Source: an uncultured Clostridia bacterium
GTDB taxonomy: Bacteria > Bacillota > Clostridia > Christensenellales > Borkfalkiaceae
Direction: 5' to 3'
Assembly (NCBI GenBank): GCA_934271725.1
Contig: CAKQSC010000018.1
Span: 1-17,837 of the forward strand
DNA length: 17,837 bases
Shown: piece after piece, positions 1-6,551 of the stretch
Numbering within the stretch: the first letter of the stretch is position 1
Layout of the letters: every line of letters starts with the position of its first letter
Notes under the pieces: model-generated
The model's database searches: none
Told to the model about the DNA's origin: nothing
Seen by the model: the letters and a program-made list of their open reading frames with translations, nothing else
Program-made: the position numbers and the translations under genes

Positions 1-1
1 T

Positions 2-34
2 ATAGATAACGGATCGTTGCAAAAGTCGGCGTAA
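2..34 (+). other. possible 3' tail of an upstream plus-strand gene
   Basis: Only one plus-strand frame (starting at base 2) can carry a gene in from the left edge; it reads about ten codons and stops at TAA 32-34. The other two plus frames have stops at bases 3-5 and 7-9. minC often precedes minD, but ten residues are too few to identify anything, and the stretch may simply be non-coding. Confidence 0.2.
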
Positions 35-103
35 TCGTCGTGGCGTAAACCGCTTTTTACGATGAAAAAAGACAAAATAAGTCAAAAATCCTCGTTTACG
101 GTT

Positions 104-112
104 TGGTATAAT
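104..112 (+). promoter_or_regulatory. possible extended -10 promoter for minD
   Basis: TGG-TATAAT fits the extended -10 pattern (TGnTATAAT) perfectly, with TATAAT at 107-112. No convincing -35 box lies 16-18 bp upstream. The predicted start of transcription (about 118-120) would fall right at the AAAGGAG ribosome binding site (119-125), leaving a very short leader. This makes the call uncertain. Confidence 0.35.
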
Positions 113-130
113 CGTCTGAAAGGAGATAAT

Positions 131-922
131 ATGGCTAGGGTAATTGTTGTAACTTCGGGCAAAGGCGGTGTGGGCAAGACAACCGTTGCGGTTTATCTTG
201 CGTGCGAGTTGGCAAAACGTGGCGAAAGGGTGCTTGTGATAGATATGGACGCGGGGCTTAACAACGCGAATATTCTTCTCGGAATAACGGAAAAAAGCGA
301 ATACGATTTGTTCGATTTGGTCAAAGGAAGTTGCAGACTTAATCAAGCCGTCGGTAAGGTAAAAAATCTGCCGGGGCTGAACCTTTTGTCTTCGCAATCC
401 AAAAGCGATTATTCGGCAATCGCAACCGAAGCGTTAAAGCGTATAACCGACGAGGCGGATTGTGCTTTCGATTACGTGTTTATAGACTGCCCGGCGGGTG
501 TGGGTAGCGGTTTTTGCAGAAGCGTAGCCGTCGCGAAAGAGGCGATAGTCGTCGTAAACCCCAACCCGGCGAGCCTTTCGGACGCGAAAAAAGTAGTAAA
601 TCTTTTGTCAACGTTCGATTTGTCGGGTAAATACCTCGTTATCAACAGATTTCGCGGTGATATGGTGCTGAACGGCGAAATGCCCGCCGAAAGGGAAATA
701 GAGTCCGCCGTCGGGCTCGAACCGATAGCGATACTTCCCGAGGACGACGCGGTGTACCTCGCAACAGGCAAACCCGATAAAATTAAACAGAGCAGAGTAC
801 GCAAGGCGTATGAATTGCTTGCCGATAACCTTATGTACGGCAACAACGAACTTTTGAGTGTTACGGACGAATACAGCGGTTTTTTCGGGGCGATCAGGCG
901 ATTTTTAAAACGTAAGGTATAA
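131..922 (+). CDS. minD: septum site-determining protein MinD (ParA/MinD ATPase)
   Basis: This is a 263-aa membrane-associated ATPase of division-site selection, which normally recruits MinC to the membrane to block FtsZ rings away from midcell. The deviant Walker A motif KGGVGKTT is at residues 11-18 with signature Lys11. A DMDAG segment is at 38-42, and the MinD-type IDCPAG motif is at 118-123, although the usual following Ile-Glu is Val-Gly here. The C-terminus (about 248-263, YSGFFGAIRRFLKRKV) is a basic amphipathic membrane-targeting helix. I chose ATG 131 because AAAGGAG lies at 119-125 and the residues before it in the longer frame (ATG 62) do not resemble the family. Length is normal. 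No minE follows. The 3' end of the gene is duplicated just downstream. Confidence 0.93.
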   Translation: MARVIVVTSGKGGVGKTTVAVYLACELAKRGERVLVIDMDAGLNNANILLGITEKSEYDLFDLVKGSCRLNQAVGKVKNLPGLNLLSSQSKSDYSAIATEALKRITDEADCAFDYVFIDCPAGVGSGFCRSVAVAKEAIVVVNPNPASLSDAKKVVNLLSTFDLSGKYLVINRFRGDMVLNGEMPAEREIESAVGLEPIAILPEDDAVYLATGKPDKIKQSRVRKAYELLADNLMYGNNELLSVTDEYSGFFGAIRRFLKRKV

Positions 923-1006
923 TCGCTTTTTATTTGTGCGCGACGGACGAATACAGCGGTTTTTTCGGAGTGATCGGGCGATTTTTAAAACGTAAGGTAT
1001 AATCGC
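863..1006 (+). repeat. tandem duplication of the minD 3' end (80-bp period)
   Basis: Bases 863-926 (the last codons and stop of minD plus a few bases) recur at 943-1006 with only three substitutions in 64 positions (889/969, 891/971, 896/976). The second copy, read in its own frame, still spells the MinD membrane-targeting helix with Ala-to-Val and Arg-to-Gly changes and the same stop. The period of 80 is not a multiple of three, and copy 2 lies beyond the minD stop, so it is not part of the MinD protein. I saw no ribosome binding site for it. Confidence 0.9.
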
Positions 1007-1013
1007 CGTTTTG

Positions 1014-1054
1014 CGCGCGACGGACAAGTACGGTGTTTTTGAGCGTAAAAAGGT
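1014..1054 (+). repeat. third, decayed copy of the minD 3'-end repeat
   Basis: GCGCGACGGAC followed by a shortened relative of the repeat unit is seen about 77 bp after copy 2. Its translation in the matching frame (TDKYGVFERKKV) looks like the repeat-unit peptide TDEYSGFF...RKV with an internal deletion. The match is short, so the relationship is probable but not certain. Confidence 0.5.
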
Positions 1055-1067
1055 TTCCGAAACGAAA

Positions 1068-1110
1068 AATATAAAAAAAGGTCGCGCGAAAGCGCGACCG
1101 CAAAGGTTTT
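1068..1110. terminator. shared intrinsic terminator between minD and the dehydrogenase
   Basis: GGTCGCGC (1080-1087), a GAAA loop and GCGCGACC (1092-1099) form a perfect 8-bp stem. On the minus strand the hairpin is followed directly by seven T residues, an excellent terminator for the dehydrogenase gene. On the plus strand the T run starts only after GCAAAGG, so termination of minD transcripts would be weaker. Confidence 0.85.
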
Positions 1111-1117
1111 TAAAATA

Positions 1118-2134
1118 TCACATAAGGTCTACTATTGCGTTTACGAAAGTTTCCTTGTTTTCGTAGCACTTGTTACCCTTTGCGAAAACGGAAGGAACTT
1201 CGTTGAAAGATATTTTGTTTACGGGAAGATTTGAAAAATCGACCGCGTTGTTATTTATAAGGTTTATCGCGGAGGCGGTGTTGCCGTAACCGCTTGTTAT
1301 GCACATAACGGTGAGTTGTTTTTCGCACGCGACGGTAAGGTCTATTTTAGGCGACCTGGAAGTCGTACCCGTAACGACTACGGGCGCGCCGAAAGAAGCG
1401 AGAGAAAAGGCTACTTTCGGGTTGACGTAACTTTCGGTTATATAAACCACGCCTTTGCAGAATCTGCCCGCCGTTACGTTGTTGATGTATTTGGTCGGGT
1501 TGTCGTCCGAAGAAACTCTGTAATAGATACCGCTTTTACCCGCGTTGTCGAGTTGCGTTTTATTGTTGTCGATAAGAACGGGCACGCATTGATAATAAAT
1601 CATAATCTGCGAAAGAATGTTGCCGAGGTTGCCCGCGCCGATAACGGCTACGTGGTCGCCTTTTCTGAGGTTCATCGCGTCTATAATGGAAACGGATTTC
1701 GCGACGTATTCTATATACAGCGCGACGTCGTCCGTTACCGCTTGCGGAAGTTTGTATACGTTAGACAATTCCGTTGCGTAGAAATCTCTCAAAAACCCGT
1801 CCGCATTGTTTCCGGCGACTTTAAAGTCGGAGCATTTGTTAGAGTTGCCGTTAGTGCAGTTGTAACACTCTCCGCAACTGACGGCAGGGGCTACGTAGAC
1901 TCTGTCCCCGCGTTTTATATCGTAAAGGTTTTCGGGTATTTCGCTGACTACGCCGACGCCGAAACTGCCGGGTATTATTTCCGAAAAATCGTCGCTTCCG
2001 TTAAAACTTACTATATCGCCCAAAGTGATCATAGACTTTGTAAGCCTGATATTCGCAAGACCTTCTTTGGAAGAGGGATCGTTCCATTCGATTTTTTCGA
2101 TTTTTTGGGGTTCTGTCAATTTATACGCTCTCAT
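1118..2134 (-). CDS. zinc-type medium-chain dehydrogenase/reductase lacking catalytic zinc ligands
   Basis: This 338-aa protein has the two-domain layout of the alcohol/polyol dehydrogenase (MDR) family. The structural zinc lobe is intact, with Cys87, Cys90, Cys93 and Cys101 in the C-x2-C-x2-C-x7-C pattern. The Rossmann nucleotide site is clear, with GAGNLG at 166-171 and Asp189 at the end of the second strand, which suggests NAD(H) rather than NADP(H). The catalytic zinc ligands are missing: the Cys of the usual GICGSD motif aligns with Thr37, and the His-Glu of the GHE motif aligns with Ser57-Phe58. It may be a zinc-independent reductase or have a different role; substrate unknown. AAGGAG lies 6 bases before ATG. 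It is a single-gene unit with its own promoter and a strong terminator, convergent with minD. Confidence 0.85.
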   Translation of the reverse strand: MRAYKLTEPQKIEKIEWNDPSSKEGLANIRLTKSMITLGDIVSFNGSDDFSEIIPGSFGVGVVSEIPENLYDIKRGDRVYVAPAVSCGECYNCTNGNSNKCSDFKVAGNNADGFLRDFYATELSNVYKLPQAVTDDVALYIEYVAKSVSIIDAMNLRKGDHVAVIGAGNLGNILSQIMIYYQCVPVLIDNNKTQLDNAGKSGIYYRVSSDDNPTKYINNVTAGRFCKGVVYITESYVNPKVAFSLASFGAPVVVTGTTSRSPKIDLTVACEKQLTVMCITSGYGNTASAINLINNNAVDFSNLPVNKISFNEVPSVFAKGNKCYENKETFVNAIVDLM

Positions 2135-2188
2135 CGAAACTCCTTTTTCCCTCGTCGGTAAAACCGAGTTGGGTTTACGGTATTCATA

Positions 2189-2217
2189 ATTATACTACAA
2201 ACGACGTGATTTTGCAA
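2189..2217 (-). promoter_or_regulatory. promoter of the dehydrogenase gene
   Basis: On the minus strand, TTGCAA (-35, 2217-2212) and TATAAT (-10, 2194-2189) are separated by exactly 17 bp. The predicted start lies about 50 bases before the ATG at 2134. The -10 is a perfect consensus and the -35 matches four of six. Confidence 0.75.
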
Positions 2218-2298
2218 TTATTTTTTCCCTGCAAGGGCAAATTATGCGTCTTACCGAGATAAAAAAGCCTTAAAATGCAAAAAAAATCGATCAAGTAG

Positions 2299-2327
2299 TT
2301 GACTATTCGTTCAAATTATACTATACT
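2299..2327 (+). promoter_or_regulatory. promoter of rpmE
   Basis: TTGACT (2299-2304), a 17-bp spacer and TATACT (2322-2327) match the housekeeping sigma consensus at five of six in each box. Transcription would start near 2334, giving a leader of about 25 bases before the rpmE ATG. Confidence 0.85.
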
Positions 2328-2358
2328 TATATGGCAAATCATTAAAAGAGGTGAGTTT

Positions 2359-2565
2359 ATGAAGAAAGATATCCATCCCGATTACCACGAAGTAACGGTT
2401 GTCTGCGCTTGCGGGGCGACGTTCAAAACGGGTACTACGAAGCCGGGCGATACCATGAAGGTAGATATTTGTTCTAAATGCCATCCTTATTTTACGGGCA
2501 AACAGAAGTTTGTAGACGTAGGTGGCAGAGTGGATAAGTTTAAGAAGAGATACGAAAACAAATAA
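2359..2565 (+). CDS. rpmE: 50S ribosomal protein L31, zinc-binding form
   Basis: This 68-aa protein is bacterial ribosomal protein L31, which bridges the two ribosomal subunits. It carries the four-cysteine zinc set of the C+ form: CxC in VCACGATF and CxxC in CSKCHPYFTGKQ. The ending, VDKFKKRY, is typical of the family. The start is ATG 2359, where the N-terminus MKKDIHPDYHEV matches the family and GAGGTGAG precedes it; an upstream in-frame TTG lies in the promoter -35 box and is not a start. As usual in Clostridia it heads a cluster with DUF1385, prmC and prfA. Transcription is from the promoter at 2299-2327 with a terminator right after the gene. Confidence 0.96.
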   Translation: MKKDIHPDYHEVTVVCACGATFKTGTTKPGDTMKVDICSKCHPYFTGKQKFVDVGGRVDKFKKRYENK

Positions 2566-2583
2566 TTGCGGAAAGGTGTTTCC

Positions 2584-2604
2584 ATGCGTTGCTCTATGTT
2601 ATAA
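2584..2604 (+). CDS. possible leader peptide overlapping the rpmE terminator
   Basis: ATG CGT TGC TCT ATG TTA TAA would encode MRCSML. GAAAGGTG at 2571-2578 is a reasonable ribosome binding site six bases upstream. Codons 3-5 lie in the ascending arm of the terminator hairpin, so translation could interfere with termination. This is a very short frame and could be chance. Confidence 0.2.
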   Translation: MRCSML

Positions 2605-2624
2605 ACGGCATAGAGCATTTTTAT
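2590..2624 (+). terminator. intrinsic terminator between rpmE and the DUF1385-prmC gene
   Basis: TGCTCTATG (2590-2598) and CATAGAGCA (2609-2617) form a perfect 9-bp stem with a 10-base loop, followed by TTTTTATT. It ends only seven bases before the ATG of the next gene. No separate promoter is visible after it, so prmC and prfA probably rely on partial read-through. Confidence 0.85.
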
Positions 2625-2631
2625 TAAAATT

Positions 2632-4464
2632 ATGAGCAAAGAAAAGAAAAACAAAAAAGTTAAAAAGACGCTTATAGGCGGTCAGGCGGTAATAGAGGGC
2701 GTTATGATGCGCGGAGCGACCGCTATGGCTACTTCCGTCAGAGACGAGGACGGCGTTATAAGAGTGGAAACCAAACGCCTTAAACCGTTGAAAGAGCGTT
2801 GCGTTCTTTCGCGCATACCTTTTTTAAGAGGGGTATACAATCTTATAGAATCGCTTGTTTCGGGTACGAACACGCTTATGCGTTCGGCGGAAGTTTTCGG
2901 CGAGGGCGAACCCGGCAGATTCGAGAAGTGGTGCGAAAAGAAACTGCACGTAAATCTTATGAGCGTTATAACCACTCTTTCCACGATACTCGGCGTCGCG
3001 CTTGCGATAGGGCTGTTTATTTTCGCGCCCATATATCTGACGAAACTTCTTATGCTCGCTACGGGTGAACTTCACCCGATTGCGGTCGATTTTATAGAGG
3101 GCGGAATAAAGATTCTTATATTTATAGCCTATCTTCTGCTCGTTTCGCTTATGAAAGACATAAAACGGACGTTTATGTACCACGGGGCGGAGCATAAAAC
3201 GATAGCGTGTTACGAAAAAGGGTTGGAATTAACCCCCGAAAACGCAAAAAAGTGTTCGAGATTGCACGACCGTTGCGGAACGACGTTTATATTTTTGGTA
3301 TTGTTTATAAGCATTATCGTGTTCGTATGCGCGGAAGCGGTTTTCAACGCCTGCGGAATAAACTTTAACGAAGATTTCGGAAAAATAGGCAGACTTTACA
3401 AGGCGCTCGTCAAGTTGGCGTTGCTTCCTTTCGTCGCGGGCATTTCTTACGAGGTGTTAAGACTTCTCGCAAAGAGTTCGAGTCCGCTTCTTCTTCCCTT
3501 AAAGGCGCCGGGACTTCTTCTTCAAAAAATCACTACGAGAGAACCTACGGACGATATGCTGGAAGTCGCAATCAATTCTTTCAACACCGTTCTTGCGATG
3601 GACGCCGACCAAAGTATTCCCGAGGTTAAGTTCGTCGTACCCGAAAAGGTGGCGGTTAAACTTCAAAAAGTCAAAGACGAGTTGAACAAAGCGGGTATAG
3701 ACGAAGACGCGGAAGCGGAGTGGATTGTATCCATAGTTACGGGAATAAAAAGAAGCGAACTTCACCGCGACAAAAACGTAAGCCCAAAACAACTTTCGGA
3801 AATAGACGAAATCGTGAAAGAACGCGTTACGGGCAGACCTCTTTGGTACTGCATAGGGGACACGGATTTTTACGGATATAAAATAAAAGTGGACGAAAGA
3901 GTGCTTATTCCCCGCCCCGAAACGGAAGAGTTGGTGGAACACGCGTTGCCTTTTATAAACGAAACGAAAAAGGTGCTTGACCTTTGCACGGGTAGCGGAG
4001 CGATTGCGATTGCGATAAAAAAGAGAACTAACGCTACGGTTACGGCAAGCGATATATCGGCGGACGCGCTTACGCTCGCAAAAGAAAACGCCGAACTCAA
4101 CGGCGCGGAGATAAACTTTGTCGAAAGCGACCTGTTTGAAAACTTAAACGGCGAAAAGTTCGACGTTATCGTTACGAATCCCCCGTACATTCCTCTTGTC
4201 GAAAAGGACGAAATACAGCGCGAAGTAAGAGATTTCGAGCCGTCCGTCGCTCTTTACGGCGGAAACGACGGAATGGACTTTTACAGAAAGATCGCAATAA
4301 GTTGCGGGGAATATCTTGCGGAGCACGGCATTATAATTATGGAATGCGGTGATAAAGAATGTGAAAGCGTTGAAGAAACGTTTAAAGAAAACGGGTTTGA
4401 AACAGCCGTAATAGAAGATATAAAAGGTATAAAAAGAATGGTAAAGGCGGTTAAAAATGTTTAA
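2632..4464 (+). CDS. prmC: DUF1385 (YqhQ-like) membrane domain fused to PrmC release factor glutamine methyltransferase
   Basis: This 610-aa fusion begins with a DUF1385 domain (about residues 10-325). Its conserved segments are IGGQAVIEGVMMRG (15-28), FMYHGAEHKTIACYE (181-195) and TTREP (301-305), and it has four likely membrane helices (about 111-142, 154-174, 217-238, 258-280). Residues about 333-610 form a complete PrmC: an N-terminal helical domain, RPETEELVE (428-436), the SAM-binding VLDLCTGSGAIAIAI (448-462) and the catalytic NPPY (516-519). PrmC uses SAM to methylate the glutamine of the GGQ motif of RF1/RF2. An even helix count places both ends in the cytoplasm, where PrmC must act. 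No stop or frameshift lies between the domains. No Shine-Dalgarno sequence precedes ATG 2632. The RF1 substrate gene overlaps the 3' end. Confidence 0.93.
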   Translation: MSKEKKNKKVKKTLIGGQAVIEGVMMRGATAMATSVRDEDGVIRVETKRLKPLKERCVLSRIPFLRGVYNLIESLVSGTNTLMRSAEVFGEGEPGRFEKWCEKKLHVNLMSVITTLSTILGVALAIGLFIFAPIYLTKLLMLATGELHPIAVDFIEGGIKILIFIAYLLLVSLMKDIKRTFMYHGAEHKTIACYEKGLELTPENAKKCSRLHDRCGTTFIFLVLFISIIVFVCAEAVFNACGINFNEDFGKIGRLYKALVKLALLPFVAGISYEVLRLLAKSSSPLLLPLKAPGLLLQKITTREPTDDMLEVAINSFNTVLAMDADQSIPEVKFVVPEKVAVKLQKVKDELNKAGIDEDAEAEWIVSIVTGIKRSELHRDKNVSPKQLSEIDEIVKERVTGRPLWYCIGDTDFYGYKIKVDERVLIPRPETEELVEHALPFINETKKVLDLCTGSGAIAIAIKKRTNATVTASDISADALTLAKENAELNGAEINFVESDLFENLNGEKFDVIVTNPPYIPLVEKDEIQREVRDFEPSVALYGGNDGMDFYRKIAISCGEYLAEHGIIIMECGDKECESVEETFKENGFETAVIEDIKGIKRMVKAVKNV

Positions 4465-5527
4465 AAAACTTCAAGCCGTCGAAGAAAGATACGAACAACT
4501 CAACCGACTTTTATCGGATCCCGCCGTTCTTGCCGATATGGACGCTTATAAAAAGTACACGAAAGAACTTTCGGACATATCCGAAACCGCCGAAAAGTAT
4601 GCGGAGTATAAAAAACTCGTAAAAGACACGGAGGACGCGAAACTCGCTTTGAAAAGCGAAACGGACGCGGAGATGAAATCTCTTTTGTCGGCGGAGATAA
4701 CCGAAAACCTTAAAAGGACGGAAGAAATATCCGCGGAACTCAAAGTGTTGCTTCTTCCCAAAGATCCCGACGACGATAAAAACGTAATAATGGAAATACG
4801 CGCGGGCGCGGGCGGAGAAGAAGCATCTTTGTTTGCTTATCAACTTTACAGAATGTACGTAAAGTTTGCGGAAAAAAACAGGTTTAAAACGGAAGAGATT
4901 GACTCCAACGAAACGGAACTCGGCGGAATAAAAGAGGTTACGTTTATGATTTCCGGCAAGGGAGCGTATGCCAAACTCAAATACGAAAGCGGAGTGCACA
5001 GGGTGCAACGCGTTCCCGAAACGGAGTCGCAGGGAAGGATTCACACCTCTACCGCTACGGTAGCCGTTCTTCCCGAAGTTACGGACGTAGAAGTAAACAT
5101 CGACGAAAAGGACATAAAAATAGACACTTGCAGATCCTCGGGCGCGGGCGGACAGAAAGTAAATAAAACGGAGTCTTGCATAAGAATAACGCATTTTCCG
5201 ACGGGTATAGTCGTTACGTGTCAGGACGAGCGTTCTCAAACGCAGAACAAAGAAAAGGCCATGGCGGTGTTAAAGAGCAGGCTTTACGATTTTTACAGAC
5301 AAAAATACGAAAGCGAATATGCCGAAAACAGACGCAGTCAGATAGGCACGGGAGACAGAAGCGAAAGAATACGGACGTATAACTTTCCGCAAGGCAGGGT
5401 TACCGACCACAGAATAGGCTGTACTCTGTATACTATCGAAACGTTTATGGAAGGCGATTTGGACGAGATGATAGAAGCGCTTGCCATTGCGGACAGAGAA
5501 GCGAAACTTTCGGCGGAAAAAGATTAA
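4457..5527 (+). CDS. prfA: peptide chain release factor 1 (RF1)
   Basis: This 356-aa protein ends translation at UAA and UAG. It has the full RF1 layout: an N-terminal coiled helical domain (about 1-105), the release-factor domain, the GGQ catalytic loop at 231-233 within SSGAGGQKVNKTES, and a C-terminal domain. The stop-codon-reading PxT tripeptide is PET at 187-189 (usually PAT or PVT), in RVPETESQGRIHTS. The start ATG overlaps the end of the DUF1385-PrmC gene by 8 bp, so translation is probably coupled. This puts the modifying enzyme and its substrate in one transcript. Gln233 is the expected methylation target. Length is normal. Confidence 0.96.
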   Translation: MFKKLQAVEERYEQLNRLLSDPAVLADMDAYKKYTKELSDISETAEKYAEYKKLVKDTEDAKLALKSETDAEMKSLLSAEITENLKRTEEISAELKVLLLPKDPDDDKNVIMEIRAGAGGEEASLFAYQLYRMYVKFAEKNRFKTEEIDSNETELGGIKEVTFMISGKGAYAKLKYESGVHRVQRVPETESQGRIHTSTATVAVLPEVTDVEVNIDEKDIKIDTCRSSGAGGQKVNKTESCIRITHFPTGIVVTCQDERSQTQNKEKAMAVLKSRLYDFYRQKYESEYAENRRSQIGTGDRSERIRTYNFPQGRVTDHRIGCTLYTIETFMEGDLDEMIEALAIADREAKLSAEKD

Positions 5528-5556
5528 GTTTTTTTCTTTCGACGGCGGACGGAAAA

Positions 5557-5580
5557 ATAAAACTCGAAAAGTTTTTATAA
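5557..5580 (+). terminator. weak possible terminator after prfA
   Basis: AAAACT (5559-5564) pairs with AGTTTT (5570-5575) around a CGAAA loop, followed by TTATAA. The stem is short and AT-rich, so this is a weak call. No better hairpin was seen between prfA and the next gene. Confidence 0.3.
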
Positions 5581-5595
5581 TTTTGAGCAAAAGCC

Positions 5596-5624
5596 TTGAA
5601 AAAATAGTAAAAAAAGTGTAATAT
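5596..5624 (+). promoter_or_regulatory. probable promoter of the P-loop ATPase gene
   Basis: TTGAAA (5596-5601), a 17-bp spacer and TAATAT (5619-5624) lie about 30 bp before the start codon. The -35 matches five of six and the -10 four of six. Neighbouring sequence is AT-rich, so the exact -10 is uncertain (TATAAA at 5624 is an alternative with a poor spacer). Confidence 0.55.
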
Positions 5625-5653
5625 ATAAATATCAATAGAGGAGGACTCTCACA

Positions 5654-6061
5654 ATGATTAAACTTATATACGGAGCGACAGGAACGGGCAAGACGAAAAT
5701 CGCCGTGGATTCGGCAAACAAAGAAGCGAAGAACAGCAACGGACTCGTGGTATTCGTGACGGACACCAACAGCGTTATGTTCGATCTCGACATTGCGGTA
5801 AGACTTGTAAATACCAACGATTATAAGGTAGAAGGCGTCGGCGGATTGCGCGGATTTTTGAAAGGAATAGTTGCGGCAAACAGCGACAATCATACCATAT
5901 ACGTAGACGGCATAAGCAGAATAACCGACCAACCGATATCGGAACTCGAACCGTTCTTTACGGCGATAGAAGAACTCGGCAAAGATCACGACATCACTTT
6001 CGTGGTAACTTGCAGTACGACGAAAGAAAATATGCCCGAATATTTGAAAAAATATTTGTAA
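5654..6061 (+). CDS. small P-loop ATPase of unknown function
   Basis: This 135-aa protein begins MIKLIYGATGTGKT, a Walker A motif at residues 7-14. TIYVD (81-85) is a Walker B-like strand ending in Asp, and TFVVTCS (115-121) looks like a following core strand. It resembles a family of short ATP-binding proteins common in Clostridia, sometimes annotated loosely as PilT-like, though it lacks the rest of a PilT motor. There are no membrane segments, so it is probably cytoplasmic. GAGGAGG at 5638-5644 is a strong ribosome binding site. It stands alone between its own promoter and a terminator. The function cannot be read from the sequence. Confidence 0.82.
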   Translation: MIKLIYGATGTGKTKIAVDSANKEAKNSNGLVVFVTDTNSVMFDLDIAVRLVNTNDYKVEGVGGLRGFLKGIVAANSDNHTIYVDGISRITDQPISELEPFFTAIEELGKDHDITFVVTCSTTKENMPEYLKKYL

Positions 6062-6075
6062 AGGACGCATGATAA

Positions 6076-6109
6076 CGAGGGCGGAATATTTTTCCGCCCC
6101 GTATTTTTA
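6076..6109 (+). terminator. intrinsic terminator after the P-loop ATPase gene
   Basis: GGGCGGAA (6079-6086) and TTCCGCCC (6092-6099) form a perfect 8-bp GC-rich stem with a 5-base loop. The stem can be extended by CG/CG around one bulged A. TATTTTTAT follows. Confidence 0.88.
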
Positions 6110-6126
6110 TAAAAAGGAGAAACGAA

Positions 6127-6549
6127 ATGGATCTGACTTATTTTAAAAAGGTGAAAATAGAGGCGATGAAAGCGGGCGATAAGGACGCCGTTTCCGCGCT
6201 TAACACTCTCATAAACAAACTTATGCTTTTAGGTTACGAAAAGAAAGCCGTCGGCGCGGAAGTTACGGAGGCGGACGTCGTTTCGGTGCTTAAAAAATGC
6301 GAAAACGAACTTACGGAAGAAAGAGAAGGGTTTGTAAAGGCGGGCAGAACGGAAACTGTGGCGTCGCTCGATAATCAGTTGAATACTATAAGAAAATATC
6401 TTCCGAAGTTTATGAGCGAAGATGAAATAAGAAAAGTTATAGAAACGCTTCCCGACAAATCGATAGGCGCGGTTATGAAGCATTTCAAGACGGAATATGC
6501 CGGCAAGTGCGATATGAAAACGGTCGGCGAAGTATTAAAGGGTATGTGA
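6127..6549 (+). CDS. YqeY family (GatB/Yqey domain) protein
   Basis: This 140-aa protein is a stand-alone member of the GatB/Yqey domain family, which is related to the C-terminal tRNA-contacting tail of the GatB amidotransferase subunit. The signature end is clear: residues about 92-139 carry YLPKFMSEDEI, DKSIGAVMKHFK and YAGKCDMKTV before the final VLKGM. The N-terminal part is helical and charged, as expected. The cellular role of free-standing YqeY proteins is not well established. AAGGAG (6114-6119) precedes ATG 6127. Two bases after its stop the next gene begins, so the two are co-transcribed. I saw no clear promoter between the preceding terminator and this gene. Confidence 0.92.
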   Translation: MDLTYFKKVKIEAMKAGDKDAVSALNTLINKLMLLGYEKKAVGAEVTEADVVSVLKKCENELTEEREGFVKAGRTETVASLDNQLNTIRKYLPKFMSEDEIRKVIETLPDKSIGAVMKHFKTEYAGKCDMKTVGEVLKGM

Positions 6550-6551
6550 TT

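Noticed and set aside
62..130. ATG 62 as the minD start, adding 23 residues
   Set aside because: The added residues do not resemble MinD, a TATAAT promoter element lies inside them, and AAAGGAG is placed correctly for ATG 131.
904..910. Slippery heptamer T-TTA-AAA in frame near the end of minD, suggesting programmed -1 frameshifting into the second copy of the membrane-targeting segment
   Set aside because: A -1 slip there meets a stop at 913-915 almost at once, while the frame of copy 2 is open only from 916. A double-tail MinD cannot be made this way.
1316..2161. Long plus-strand open frame opposite the dehydrogenase gene
   Set aside because: It is antisense to a well-supported gene, has no family resemblance or ribosome binding site, and contains low-complexity Arg/Phe/Val-rich sequence typical of the complementary strand here.
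2221..2240. CCCT-GCA-AGGG inverted repeat upstream of both divergent genes as an operator
   Set aside because: The arms are only four bases long and it overlaps neither promoter core; too weak to report as a site.
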